64,000 bases of DNA from Luteitalea pratensis. Its GTDB lineage: Bacteria > Acidobacteriota > Vicinamibacteria > Vicinamibacterales > Vicinamibacteraceae. The stretch's first letter is position 1. Every line of letters begins with the position of its first letter. Location of the stretch: assembly GCF_001618865.1 (NCBI RefSeq), contig NZ_CP015136.1, positions 1,461,001-1,525,000 of the forward strand, in the 5' to 3' direction. The notes beneath the pieces were generated by a model. The model was not told the DNA's origin. It saw only the letters and a program-made list of their open reading frames with translations, and ran no database searches. This document shows positions 1 to 8,129 of this stretch, piece after piece. A program made the position numbers and the translations under genes.

Positions 1-1
1 C

Positions 2-1252
2 GGCATGGTGCAATGGCGCCACGCCGCCGTGAAGCCTCCGGGGCAAGCCAGGCCAGACGGCCTGATCGTCGATCAGGTCTTCCGCGCGGTACGCGACATG
101 GTCCACGACTCGAAGGAGCCGAGAGACGAGATCATCAACAAGGCCTTCTGGACCTACACAACGGCCGAGGACGTCCTGCGCGAGATCAACGGGTATGCAC
201 TCCGCGACAACCCGGAGACCGGCCTCAAGAAGGGCGAACTCGTCCGCAAGATCGGCGATCTCCGCGCCGATGGGTCCACCTCGTCTGGCTGCTGGATTTA
301 CGCGGGTGTCTTTGCCGGCGGCGAGAACCTCTCGAAGCGCCGCGATTGCCAAACGGATCCGGGAGGCCTCGGCCTCTACCCGGGTTTCGGGTGGACCTGG
401 CCGAACAACATGCGGATCCTTTACAACCGCGCGTCGTGCGACAAGGACGGCAAACCCTATCCGGGCTCGAAACCGATCATCTGGTGGGACGAGCAGACCA
501 GGCGCTGGACCGGACACGACGTGCCGGACGTACCAGTTGTGACCGACGGCCCCGACACGCCGAACGGCCAGCGGCCCTTCCATCTGGGCGCGGAGGGGGT
601 CGGTCGTCTCTTCGCGGCCGTCTACTCGGACCCCGACGCGAGGTTCACCGACTATTGGCGCGACGTGGCCTACGTGCCCAAGGACGGTCCGCTGCCGGAG
701 ATGTACGAGCCCGTCGAGAGCCCGGTGGACAACGTGCTGCATCCGGGCGTGAAGAGCAACCCGATGCTCAAGTATCCGCGCGTCAAGTCGCATCAGCCGA
801 TCGGCACCGTCGACAAGTTCCCCTACGTGCTGATGACGTCCACCGTCGCGGAGCACTGGTGCGCGGGCTCGACGACGCGCAACATCCCATGGCTCAACGA
901 GCTGATTCCCGAGCCAGTCCTGGAGCTGCCGATCAGCCTCGCCAGCAAACTCGGGGTCGAATCAGGTGATTGGGTCCGCGTCTCGTCTGCGCGCGGTGAA
1001 CTCGAGGTCAAGGCCCTCGTCACGCCGCGCATGAAGGCGCTGAAGATCGGCGACCAGGAAGTGACGGTCGTCTGGATGCCGTACAACTGGGGCTTCCAGG
1101 GACTGTCGACCGGGCCGAGCGTCAACCACCTCACGATCGACGCCGCGGATCCCGGAGCGGGTACCCAGGAGACCAAGGCGTGCCTCGTGAACGTGGTCGC
1201 CGCCGGCCGCCGTCGCACACGACGATCAGAGACACCAAGGGGACGCACATGA
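2..1252 (+). CDS. Formate dehydrogenase catalytic (molybdopterin) subunit, C-terminal part, 5' truncated by window
   Basis: The reading frame is open from the first base, so only the C-terminal ~415 residues are seen. The sequence resembles FdnG/FdoG-type formate dehydrogenase alpha subunits: the last ~140 residues (from about residue 270) form a molybdopterin-dinucleotide-binding domain with the stretch STVAEHWCAGSTTRNIPWL and the later GDWVRVSSARGE. The selenocysteine/cysteine site and N-terminal FeS cluster lie outside the window. The stop codon overlaps the start of the next gene (ATGA, 1249-1252), so the two are translationally coupled. The downstream FeS/membrane subunit and FdhE support a membrane-bound respiratory formate dehydrogenase. 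The exact family within the DMSO reductase superfamily cannot be fixed without the N-terminus. Confidence 0.9.
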   Translation, partial: GMVQWRHAAVKPPGQARPDGLIVDQVFRAVRDMVHDSKEPRDEIINKAFWTYTTAEDVLREINGYALRDNPETGLKKGELVRKIGDLRADGSTSSGCWIYAGVFAGGENLSKRRDCQTDPGGLGLYPGFGWTWPNNMRILYNRASCDKDGKPYPGSKPIIWWDEQTRRWTGHDVPDVPVVTDGPDTPNGQRPFHLGAEGVGRLFAAVYSDPDARFTDYWRDVAYVPKDGPLPEMYEPVESPVDNVLHPGVKSNPMLKYPRVKSHQPIGTVDKFPYVLMTSTVAEHWCAGSTTRNIPWLNELIPEPVLELPISLASKLGVESGDWVRVSSARGELEVKALVTPRMKALKIGDQEVTVVWMPYNWGFQGLSTGPSVNHLTIDAADPGAGTQETKACLVNVVAAGRRRTRRSETPRGRT

Positions 1253-3441
1253 CGCCAGTGGCGACCGAGGGCCCGATCAGGGCAACGCTGATCGACATCT
1301 CGAACTGCATCGGCTGCCGAGCGTGCCAGGTGGCGTGCAAGCAGTGGAACGAGCGCGACGGCGAGCAGACCGAGCTGCAGGACGACCTGGGCTTCCAGAA
1401 CCCGGCGACGCTCAGCGCGAAGACGCTCACGCTCATCGCGTTCCACGAGTTCGAGAACGCGCAGAAGCCGGGAGGCCTGGAATCCGCGTTCGTCATGCAG
1501 CGGTGCCTCCACTGCCTGGAGCCGGCCTGCGTCTCCGCGTGCCCGACGACGGCGCTCTACCGGCAGTCCGACGGTCCGGTGTCGTACAACGTCGACGACT
1601 GCATCGGCTGCCGATACTGCGCGCTGGCATGTCCCTGGGATGTGCCGACCTCGGACTGGAACACGCGCGCCCCGAAGATCTCCAAGTGCACGCACTGCGC
1701 CGACCGCGCCCCCCAGCCGCCGCCCACGACGTTCAATGGCCAGCCCCTGTCGCTCGAAGCGGCGAAGCAGTTTGCCGACACCATGGCGATTCCTGCCTGC
1801 GTCAAGGCGTGCCCCGCCGACGCCCTGCGATACGGCACGCGCGACGAGATGCTGGCGCTCGCGCACAAGCGCATCGCAGATCGCCCCGACAAGTACGTTG
1901 ACCACGTGTACGGCGAGAAGGAGCTGGGCGGGACGAGCGTGCTGTACCTGTCGAGAGTGCCGTTCGACAAACTCGGCTTCCCGACGTACGGCGACAAACC
2001 GTTTCCGGCCTTCACGAAGACGGCACTCGGCGCAGTCCCCCCTGCCGTCATGGCCGTTGGCGCCTTGCTCGGTGCCTCGTACGCGTTCTTCCGCAAGCGG
2101 GCCCAGGCGGTGGCGGATGCATCGGCGGCGTCCAGGCATGCCCACCACGGTCACGTTGAATTCGAGCCCCTCCGGAGCGCGCTGATGACCCCGTTCAACT
2201 GGGTCCTCCTGCTGCTCATGGCCTTCGGTGCCATCTCGTTCGTTGCGCGCTTCGCCCTGGGGCTCGGCGGCAGCACCAACCTTTCCGATACGTACCCGTG
2301 GGGCTTGTGGATCCTCTTTGACCTGGTGTGGATCGCGGTGGCCGCGGGCGCATTCGCGATGGCTGGCGTGATCTATGTCTTCCAGCGCAAGGATCTCTAC
2401 GGGCTGGGACGCAGCGCCGTCCTCATGGGGCTCCTGAGCTACTCGTTCGTGACGGTCACGCTGATCGCCGACCTCGGCCTGCCCTGGCACTCCTACGCGC
2501 TCGCCCTGAATGCGCCGGAACACTCCGCCATGTTCGAGGTGTCCTGGTGCGTCGGCCTCTACGTCACGATCCTCCTGCTCGAGTTCCTGCCTGTCCCGTT
2601 CGACTATTTTGGATACCACCGGGCAGCGTCGGCGTGGCGGCGATGGAACGGCGCCTACGTGGCTGCAGCGGTGACGCTGTTTGTCTACATGCTGTCGCGC
2701 AACGTCCTGTACGCCCTCGGGACCGCCATCGTTTTCGGCGCCCTCGCCTGGATCTTCCGCGCCCGCGACGAGCACGCCGAGCCGATCATGCTGGCGATCG
2801 CCGCCGTCACGCTCTCGACCATGCACCAGAGCTCACTCGGCTCCCTCTACCTGCTGATGCCGAACATGCTCGCCCCGCAGTGGTGGTCGCCCGTGATGCC
2901 CGTCTCCTTCTTCCTGTCGTCGATCGCCGCGGGCACAGCGCTCGTGATCGTCATCGACATGTGGATCGCGAAGGGGTGGCGCCGCCCGATCGAGATCGCG
3001 CGACTCGCGTCGGTCGGGCAGATCACGTTCTGGGCGCTTCTCGTCTACCTCGTGTTTCGTCTTGGAGACATGGCGATCCGCAACCAGCTAGCCGGAGCCT
3101 TCGCCGGTGGCCTCGGGTTGGCCTTCGCGGCCGAGATCGTCCTCGGTGGCGTGCTTCCGCTCATCCTGCTGTCGCGCAGGTCGCTTCGGCAGCGGCCTGA
3201 CGTGCTCTGCGTTGCGTCGGTCCTCGCAGTCGGTGGTGTGGCGTACAACCGCATGAACGTCGTCCTCTTCGCGATGACCTTCCGGGGCCGCATGCCCTGG
3301 GTCGCACCGGAAACCTATGTGCCGTCGATCGTCGAGTGGGGCGTCTCGATCGGCCTGATCGCCGCGACGATCTTCCTCTTCGGCCTGGCGGCCCGCCTGA
3401 TGCCGGTCCTCTCGAAGGCGCAGCCCATCGAGGGACATTGA
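1249..3441 (+). CDS. Fused formate dehydrogenase FeS subunit / NrfD-HybB-type quinone-reducing membrane subunit
   Basis: 730 residues. Residues 1-210 are an FdhB/FdoH-like four-cluster ferredoxin: CIGCRACQVAC (C20-C30), CLHCLEPACVSACP, CIGCRYCALACP and CTHC...CVKACP. A membrane anchor follows near residues 262-285. From ~305 to the end there are about nine hydrophobic helices resembling NrfD/HybB (PWGLWILFDLV, then a loop with PWHSYALAL). In E. coli the beta and gamma subunits of formate dehydrogenase are separate, and gamma is a cytochrome b. Here electron transfer and the quinone-reactive membrane module lie in one polypeptide and the membrane module is NrfD-like. No frame break is visible at the junction (about 2100-2200). 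The start ATG overlaps the upstream stop; fdhE follows after 4 nt. Confidence 0.88.
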   Translation: MTPVATEGPIRATLIDISNCIGCRACQVACKQWNERDGEQTELQDDLGFQNPATLSAKTLTLIAFHEFENAQKPGGLESAFVMQRCLHCLEPACVSACPTTALYRQSDGPVSYNVDDCIGCRYCALACPWDVPTSDWNTRAPKISKCTHCADRAPQPPPTTFNGQPLSLEAAKQFADTMAIPACVKACPADALRYGTRDEMLALAHKRIADRPDKYVDHVYGEKELGGTSVLYLSRVPFDKLGFPTYGDKPFPAFTKTALGAVPPAVMAVGALLGASYAFFRKRAQAVADASAASRHAHHGHVEFEPLRSALMTPFNWVLLLLMAFGAISFVARFALGLGGSTNLSDTYPWGLWILFDLVWIAVAAGAFAMAGVIYVFQRKDLYGLGRSAVLMGLLSYSFVTVTLIADLGLPWHSYALALNAPEHSAMFEVSWCVGLYVTILLLEFLPVPFDYFGYHRAASAWRRWNGAYVAAAVTLFVYMLSRNVLYALGTAIVFGALAWIFRARDEHAEPIMLAIAAVTLSTMHQSSLGSLYLLMPNMLAPQWWSPVMPVSFFLSSIAAGTALVIVIDMWIAKGWRRPIEIARLASVGQITFWALLVYLVFRLGDMAIRNQLAGAFAGGLGLAFAAEIVLGGVLPLILLSRRSLRQRPDVLCVASVLAVGGVAYNRMNVVLFAMTFRGRMPWVAPETYVPSIVEWGVSIGLIAATIFLFGLAARLMPVLSKAQPIEGH

Positions 3442-3445
3442 GCCG

Positions 3446-4276
3446 ATGAATCGGGAACTGTGGCTGGAGGCGCACGCATACCTCCGGCCGCTTGCTGACC
3501 TTTCCGCGCAGGTCGATCTCGCGGCGGCCGGGATCGAGGTCCTCGACGCCCGCATTCCCGACTGGGACGACTACCGCCTGGACTTTCTCGCTGGTGTGCC
3601 TCTCCTGTCGAGCAGCGACGCGGCCGTCGATCTCGAACCTGGTGGGCGCATGGCGGCAGCGCTCGTCAGGCGCATGGCATCGGCAACGTCGCCGGACTGG
3701 TTCGTGGCCGAGACGCGCACGCTCGAGACCGACCTGCTGCACCAGCCTCAGGTCTCGCGCCGGATCGTGGACTTCCTCCGGGGCGACGAGACGCTCACCC
3801 CGCCGTCCCCCGGGCTGTTGCGTTACCTGGCGTGGACGGCGATGGCGCGGTTCCTGCGCCCCGTGGTGAATGCGTTCGACGGTTGGCGAGACGAGGATCG
3901 GTGGCTGCGCAGGTATTGTCCGACCTGCGGATGCCTGCCCGCGATGGCCCAGTTGGTTGGCGCCGACCCCGGGCGCAAGCGCCTGCTCTCGTGCGGCTGT
4001 TGCGGCACGCGGTGGCAATTCAAGCGAACCGGGTGCCCGTTCTGTGAAACCGACGCGCAACGGCTCGCGAGCGTGACCATCGAGGGAGAAGGCGGGCTGC
4101 GCCTCGACCACTGCGAGTCCTGTGGCGGCTACCTCAAGACATACGACGGGCAAGCCAACGAGGCCCTCCTGCTCGCCGACTGGTCGTCACTCCACCTCGA
4201 CCTCATCGCGCACGATCGTGGGCTGAAAAGGATGGCCGCGTCGCTCTACGACTTCGAGCCCGCGCCCCATCAGTAG
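3446..4276 (+). CDS. fdhE: Formate dehydrogenase accessory protein FdhE
   Basis: 276 residues. FdhE proteins bind iron through CxxC motifs and are needed for formate dehydrogenase activity (proposed role with FdhD in cofactor maturation). The expected pairs are present: CPTCGCLP (C158/C161), CGCCGTRW, CPFC and CESCGGYLKTYD. The N-terminal ~150 residues are the variable helical part of the family. The ATG is 4 nt after the stop of the FeS/membrane subunit and is preceded by GAGGGA, so it is the last gene of the fdh operon visible here. Confidence 0.92.
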   Translation: MNRELWLEAHAYLRPLADLSAQVDLAAAGIEVLDARIPDWDDYRLDFLAGVPLLSSSDAAVDLEPGGRMAAALVRRMASATSPDWFVAETRTLETDLLHQPQVSRRIVDFLRGDETLTPPSPGLLRYLAWTAMARFLRPVVNAFDGWRDEDRWLRRYCPTCGCLPAMAQLVGADPGRKRLLSCGCCGTRWQFKRTGCPFCETDAQRLASVTIEGEGGLRLDHCESCGGYLKTYDGQANEALLLADWSSLHLDLIAHDRGLKRMAASLYDFEPAPHQ

Positions 4277-4468
4277 TTTCGCCGGGCCCGACGGAATTCG
4301 ATGCGGCGTTCCGGCACTACACGGAACGCCGGTTCGCGCCAATCGCACGCCGACACTACGGCCGCTCGCATGCGGCGGCGCTGCGGCACGGCGCGCGCTC
4401 CCAACCCCGAGCAGCATGCCCCCCAAAGGGGCCGGTGTTCGGGGCTGCGCGACATGAGGCACGTGCGC
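4277..4468. other. Intergenic spacer after the fdh operon
   Basis: About 190 bases of G+C-rich sequence between fdhE and the phosphodiesterase gene. I see no convincing reading frame, repeat or terminator hairpin with a T-run in it. Confidence 0.4.
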
Positions 4469-4474
4469 GACAAT
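4469..4474 (+). promoter_or_regulatory. -10-like hexamer GACAAT, 7 nt before ATG 4482
   Basis: Fits the window-wide pattern of a -10 hexamer placed so that transcription would start at the initiation codon. It favours ATG 4482 over the in-frame ATG at 4473, which overlaps the hexamer. Confidence 0.4.
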
Positions 4475-4481
4475 GGCCGGC

Positions 4482-5429
4482 ATGGTCCACACGGGAAAGA
4501 CAAGGGCTTGCGAGACAGGATTTCTTGCGGTACTCGTGACCGTCGTCGCAAGCGCGGTGGCGGTGCCTGACGCGGCGGGCCCACCACCCACGCCCTGGGT
4601 CGTTGCGCATCGCGGTGCATCGGCGTACGCACCCGAGAACACCGTGCCGGCGTTCGCCCTCGCGGCCGAGCAGCACGCGACGTTCGTGGAATTCGACCTG
4701 CAGCGCACGAAGGACGGCGCGCTGGTGATCCTGCACGACACGACACTCGAGCGGACGACCGACGTGGAAGAGGTCTTCCCCGAGCGCGGCCGACAGGTGG
4801 TCGTCAAGGGCGAGGCACGGCGTCAATGGCCGCTGGTTGACTTCACGCTGGCGGAAGTCCGCCGCCTGGACGCAGGCAAATGGTTCGATCCGAAGTTCGC
4901 CGGCACCCGCCTCCCGACGTTCGGCGAGACGATCGCGGCGGTTCGCGGCAAGATAGGGCTGTTCATCGAGCTCAAGTCACCTGAGTTGTACCCGGGCATC
5001 GAGGCCGCCATGCTGGCGGAACTGAAAACCGCCGGGCTCGATCGACCGTGGGCCGACCCACGCACGCCGGTCCTGCTGCAGTCGTTCACGGTCAGCAGCC
5101 TGCAGATCCTCACCCGCGAGCTGCGCACGCCACTGCCCGTGCACCTGCTGTTCGGCCCGGCCGATGCGTCGCGGTGGACGAACGATCAGGGGCTGGCCGA
5201 AGCACGGACGTTCGCGACCGGACTCAGCCCGGACAAGCAGGTGTTACGCACCGATCCGACGCTGGCCGCGCGTGCCCGCTCGCGCGGGATGCTGGTCACG
5301 CCCTACACCTTCAGGGCGTCTGCGCCCGGAACGTATGCCGATGTCGGCACCGAGATGCGCGAGGCGATCGCGCAGGGTGCCGATGGCGTGATTACGGACA
5401 ATCCGGACAAGGCACCTCATTCACCATGA
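4482..5429 (+). CDS. Exported glycerophosphodiester phosphodiesterase (GDPD family)
   Basis: About 315 residues. GDPD enzymes hydrolyse glycerophosphodiesters to glycerol-3-phosphate and an alcohol. Visible signature: VAHRGASAYAPENT (catalytic H-R and E), EFDLQRTKDGALVILHD (E, D, H), FIELKSPE, and the C-terminal GVITDNP. A hydrophobic stretch near the N-terminus (GFLAVLVTVVASAVAV) suggests Sec export. An in-frame ATG at 4473 is possible; 4482 is chosen because of the -10-like hexamer at 4469. The 3' end overlaps by 38 nt, tail to tail, with the COG3375 gene on the other strand. Confidence 0.88.
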   Translation: MVHTGKTRACETGFLAVLVTVVASAVAVPDAAGPPPTPWVVAHRGASAYAPENTVPAFALAAEQHATFVEFDLQRTKDGALVILHDTTLERTTDVEEVFPERGRQVVVKGEARRQWPLVDFTLAEVRRLDAGKWFDPKFAGTRLPTFGETIAAVRGKIGLFIELKSPELYPGIEAAMLAELKTAGLDRPWADPRTPVLLQSFTVSSLQILTRELRTPLPVHLLFGPADASRWTNDQGLAEARTFATGLSPDKQVLRTDPTLAARARSRGMLVTPYTFRASAPGTYADVGTEMREAIAQGADGVITDNPDKAPHSP

Positions 5430-6267
5430 TGTATTCGCCGCTCTCGCCCACGCGGCGGAACGAGACGGCCTCGTAGCCCGCGGCAAAGAGCGCCTCGAAC
5501 TGCGCGCGCGTCTGCATGCGCCACGCCATGGCCAGGTCCGGCGCTTCCTGCAGCATGGCCGAGAATCGGGCAGGCACCGGGACGCGGATGACGGGTGCCG
5601 TCGGCAGCTCCCCGTCCGCGTGATACCTGTCCCAGCCGCCCTGCGTCACGACGGTGCCCGCGGCGACGCCTTCCTGTCCGGCGGCACGAGCCAGGCGCGG
5701 CGATCGCATCGGCACGCCGGCCTCGTCGAGCAGCCACGTCACGATGAAGCGATCGGTCGGCGCGCCGCGATGCAGGTCGCTCGTCGAATCACCGTACACG
5801 TGCTCGGCGTACTCGTCCGCACTCGCGCCGAGCTTCACCAGGTTGAGGTGCGCGTTGAGACTCTGCAGGGGGTCGTAGGTCCACTGGATGCGCGCGTAAC
5901 CGCGGGCCGCCACGCGGCGCGCCTGTTCCAGCTTCAAGAGCGTCCCCAGCCCGGAACTGCGCAGCGCCTCGTCGACGCCGGTCATGTGCGACCAGTGAAG
6001 ACGGTGGCCGTGCCGGTCGCCGGGCACCGAGAACGCGAAACCGCGCATCCGTCCGTCGAGAAACGCCCCGAGCAGCAGCGCGCCCGACTTCACGAGTGCC
6101 GCCATCAGCAAGACGGGGCTCACGTCGATGTCCTCGGCCCCCCAGACGCGGCGTTCCATGTCCTGCACGAGCCGGATATCCTCGACGGTCGTGAGTTCCC
6201 GGAACTCCAACGGTGCGTTGGATGAGGCGTCGCCTCCGTCTCGTGCCATGGCCTGCTGCATCGTCAT
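5392..6267 (-). CDS. COG3375-type GNAT acyltransferase, candidate D-amino-acid N-succinyltransferase
   Basis: 291 residues. Predicted acetyltransferase of the GNAT superfamily (COG3375-like), with FRELTTVEDIRLVQDMERRVWG at the start and SGLGTLLKLEQARRVAARGY as the acyl-CoA-binding loop/helix. In Geobacillus kaustophilus a GNAT protein succinylates D-amino acids and works with an N-succinylamino-acid racemase and an M20 desuccinylase. The next two genes here are of those two families, which is the basis for the proposed role. That role is inference from context; the substrate is not visible in the sequence. Transcribed divergently from the racemase-like gene and convergently with the phosphodiesterase. 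Confidence 0.75.
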   Translation of the reverse strand: MTMQQAMARDGGDASSNAPLEFRELTTVEDIRLVQDMERRVWGAEDIDVSPVLLMAALVKSGALLLGAFLDGRMRGFAFSVPGDRHGHRLHWSHMTGVDEALRSSGLGTLLKLEQARRVAARGYARIQWTYDPLQSLNAHLNLVKLGASADEYAEHVYGDSTSDLHRGAPTDRFIVTWLLDEAGVPMRSPRLARAAGQEGVAAGTVVTQGGWDRYHADGELPTAPVIRVPVPARFSAMLQEAPDLAMAWRMQTRAQFEALFAAGYEAVSFRRVGESGEYIMVNEVPCPDCP

Positions 6268-6331
6268 GCGCCAGCAAGGTTAACGCCTAACGCCGACCGT
6301 TCCCGCCTGACGGTCACAAGGGCCAGATGAT

Positions 6332-6360
6332 GCCGGAATGCTGCGAATGCCGGAATGTCG
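6332..6360. repeat. Short GCCGGAAT-type 8/9-nt repeat array
   Basis: Units GCCGGAAT, GCTGCGAAT, GCCGGAAT, then GTCG. The same motif family recurs at 22201, 48003, 53112 and 57793, always between genes. Confidence 0.6.
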
Positions 6361-6392
6361 AAAGCCAGAGCGCACGGCGTGCGTCGGAAAGT

Positions 6393-6416
6393 GTAGGCGT
6401 CGAGCTTGCTCGCGCC
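6393..6416 (+). repeat. REP-like palindrome, family 3 (GTAGGCGTCGAGC...)
   Basis: GTAGGCGTCGAGCTTGCTCG followed by an imperfect arm. Near-identical copies occur at 7783-7806 (inverted), 22238-22261 and 48061-48084. A GTAG head followed by an imperfect hairpin is typical of REP sequences mobilised by RAYT transposases. Confidence 0.7.
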
Positions 6417-6490
6417 GGCCGTCTGACGCGCCGAGGGACGTCCGCTGCGTTCCTCCGACACCTGAACCGTTTCCATTCCGGGCACCGTGA

Positions 6491-6595
6491 GCCATAAGCC
6501 ATAAGCCACAAGAGATGAGCCATTGGCCGCAGGCCGTAGCCCGCAGGCTGGAGGCTGGAGGCTGGAGGCTGGAGGCGTTAGGCGTCAAGCGTTGT
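6491..6595 (+). repeat. Heptanucleotide array, 15 in-phase units
   Basis: Read in strict 7-nt steps: GCCATAA twice, GCCACAA, GAGATGA, GCCATTG, GCCGCAG, GCCGTAG, CCCGCAG, GCTGGAG four times, GCGTTAG, GCGTCAA, GCGTTGT. Unit sequence drifts but the register is kept. The array ends 4 nt before the -10-like hexamer of the downstream gene. Confidence 0.85.
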
Positions 6596-6599
6596 TGTG

Positions 6600-6605
6600 T
6601 ACGAT
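6600..6605 (+). promoter_or_regulatory. -10-like hexamer TACGAT, 7 nt before ATG 6613
   Basis: TANNNT hexamer with no Shine-Dalgarno sequence between it and the ATG; consistent with a leaderless transcript. It decides the start at 6613 against an open extension to 6523, which is built from heptad repeats. Confidence 0.6.
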
Positions 6606-6612
6606 CCCCCGC

Positions 6613-7779
6613 ATGACGTTGGCCGGCACGTCGTCCCCGACCCGAACCCTTGCTGCGGCGGCGCCCGTGCGCCTGTCGTCAATCGATATCCGGCTGATCT
6701 CGCTGACGCTGGTGCGTCCCTTCGAGACCAGCTTCGGCCGCATGGACGCGCGGGTGGTGCCGCTGGTGCGGATGGAAGCCGATGGCGTCGAGGGTTGGGG
6801 AGAGATCGTCGCGGACGATCAGCCGTTGTTCAGCGCCGAGACGATCACGACGGCGCGCCACGTGCTGGTCGACTGCTTCATTCCCGCCTTGCTGTCGCGG
6901 CCGCTGTCGTCGGTCGAGGACGTCGCGGCGGCGCTGCGGCGCTTCAAGGGTCATCAGATGGCCAAGGCGGGTCTCGAACTCGCCTTCATGGATCTCGCGG
7001 CCCGCTCGCGCGACCTCTCCATCCGCACGGCCATCGGTGGCACGCGTGATCGAGTACCCGTCGGCGTCAGCCTTGGCATCGAGAAGACCATCCCGACCCT
7101 CGTCGACCAGGTGCTGGCCCACGTCGCGCAGGGGTACCAGCGCATCAAGCTGAAAGTCAAGCCGGGGTGGGACGTCGACGTGGTGCGGGCAGTGCGCGAC
7201 GCGTATCCAACCGGCCTGTTGTCGGTCGACGCCAACACGGCGTACACGCTGGCCGACGCCGAACACCTGCGTCAACTCGATGCCTTCGACCTGCTGATGA
7301 TCGAGCAGCCGCTCGCGCACGACGACATGGTCGACCACGCCGCGCTGCAGCGTGGGCTCCGCACCGACATCTGCCTCGACGAGTCGATTGTGCACGCGAG
7401 AGCCGCGGCGCACGCGTTGGCGCTCGGCAGCTGCCGCCTGATCAACATCAAGATCGGGCGTGTCGGCGGCTACACCGAGGCCCTCGGCATCCATGACACC
7501 TGCCAGGCGCACGGCGCGCCCGTGTGGTGCGGCGGCATGCTCGAGTGCGGCATCGGCCGCGCGCACAACCTCGCGCTCGCGAGCCTGCCAAACTTCTCGC
7601 TGCCGGGCGACATCTCCGCGAGCAAGCGGTACTGGGCGCGTGACGTGATCACCAAGCCCTTCGAGGTCGCGGCCGACGGCACCGTCGAAGTACCCACGGG
7701 GCCAGGCATCGGCGTCGACATCGATCACGCATTCCTCGACGAGATCACCATCGAGCAGCGCCAGTTCAGGGCTCCCTGA
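6613..7779 (+). CDS. N-succinylamino-acid racemase / o-succinylbenzoate synthase-type enolase superfamily enzyme
   Basis: 388 residues. Members of this group (NSAR/MenC-like) carry out racemisation of N-succinylamino acids and/or dehydration to o-succinylbenzoate in menaquinone synthesis. Catalytic positions are all present: KLKVKPG (K179/K181), SVDAN (D206), MIEQP (E231), CLDES (D256) and NIKIGRVGG (K280). Spacing after D206 (25, 25, 24 residues) equals that of characterised NSAR. No other men gene is nearby, whereas a COG3375 acyltransferase and an M20 amidase flank it, which favours the racemase role; a MenC role cannot be excluded. No signal peptide. Start chosen at the ATG just after the -10-like hexamer. 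Confidence 0.88.
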   Translation: MTLAGTSSPTRTLAAAAPVRLSSIDIRLISLTLVRPFETSFGRMDARVVPLVRMEADGVEGWGEIVADDQPLFSAETITTARHVLVDCFIPALLSRPLSSVEDVAAALRRFKGHQMAKAGLELAFMDLAARSRDLSIRTAIGGTRDRVPVGVSLGIEKTIPTLVDQVLAHVAQGYQRIKLKVKPGWDVDVVRAVRDAYPTGLLSVDANTAYTLADAEHLRQLDAFDLLMIEQPLAHDDMVDHAALQRGLRTDICLDESIVHARAAAHALALGSCRLINIKIGRVGGYTEALGIHDTCQAHGAPVWCGGMLECGIGRAHNLALASLPNFSLPGDISASKRYWARDVITKPFEVAADGTVEVPTGPGIGVDIDHAFLDEITIEQRQFRAP

Positions 7780-7782
7780 TCC

Positions 7783-7842
7783 GCGTCGAGCAAGCTCGAC
7801 GCCTACGTCTTGTCGTTGTAGCCGTCGACCTTGGTCGACGGT
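7783..7842. repeat. Two family-3 REP-like palindromes
   Basis: 7783-7806 is the inverted form ending CGACGCCTAC, and 7818-7842 begins GTAGCCGTCGACC and folds back on TTGGTCGACGGT. They begin 3 nt after the stop codon of the racemase-like gene. Confidence 0.7.
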
Positions 7843-7881
7843 CAGTGATGCTCCCGGAGATTCGGACGCCGCTGCGTGTCA

Positions 7882-8013
7882 GCGCCGACCTGAAGGTCGG
7901 CGCCTACACCCGGGAAGAAGGGCGGCGCCTACACCCGGGAGAAGGTCGGCGCTGACACCCGGGAGAAGGGCGGCGCCTACACCTGGGACGAAGGTCGGCG
8001 CCTACACCTGGGA
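7882..8013. repeat. Tandem repeat, five 24-nt units, next to a REP-like palindrome
   Basis: Units of the form GAAGGTCGGCGCCTACACCC + GGGA begin at 7892, 7917, 7941, 7965 and 7990, with one extra base after units 1 and 4. The first unit grows out of a REP palindrome (7882-7906). No spacers of constant length, so not a CRISPR array. Confidence 0.8.
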
Positions 8014-8020
8014 AGTGGAC

Positions 8021-8122
8021 GTAGCCGTCGACCTTCAGGTCGACGGACGCGGATCGCGGATCGCGAATCGGGGGCGCGATTCGGTCACCTGGTTGTCGTA
8101 GCCGTCGACCTTGGTCGACAGT
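8021..8122. repeat. Two family-3 REP-like palindromes
   Basis: GTAGCCGTCGACCTTCAGGT... at 8021-8046 and GTAGCCGTCGACCTTGGTCG... at 8098-8122, between the 24-nt tandem repeat and the 3' end of the M20 gene. The whole 350-base intergenic stretch 7780-8129 is essentially repeats. Confidence 0.7.
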
Positions 8123-8129
8123 CCGACGG

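Larger units (their letters stand above)
6268..6612. other. Divergent intergenic region with repeats and promoter
   Basis: 345 bases without a gene. It holds a short 8/9-nt GCCGGAAT repeat (6332-6360), a family-3 REP-like palindrome (6393-6416), a 15-unit heptad array (6491-6595) and a -10-like hexamer (6600-6605). Confidence 0.7.

Noticed and set aside
823-2826. 667-codon open frame antisense to the formate dehydrogenase genes
   Set aside because: Arg/Gly/His-rich, low-complexity product with no recognisable motif; a by-product of high G+C codon bias opposite well-supported genes.
6277-6282. TAACCT hexamer upstream of the COG3375 gene
   Set aside because: Spacing to the ATG is 9 nt, outside the 6-8 nt of the other candidates, so it was not counted as a leaderless promoter.
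7892-8013. CRISPR-like repeat array
   Set aside because: 24-nt units are contiguous with no unique spacers, and no cas gene is nearby.
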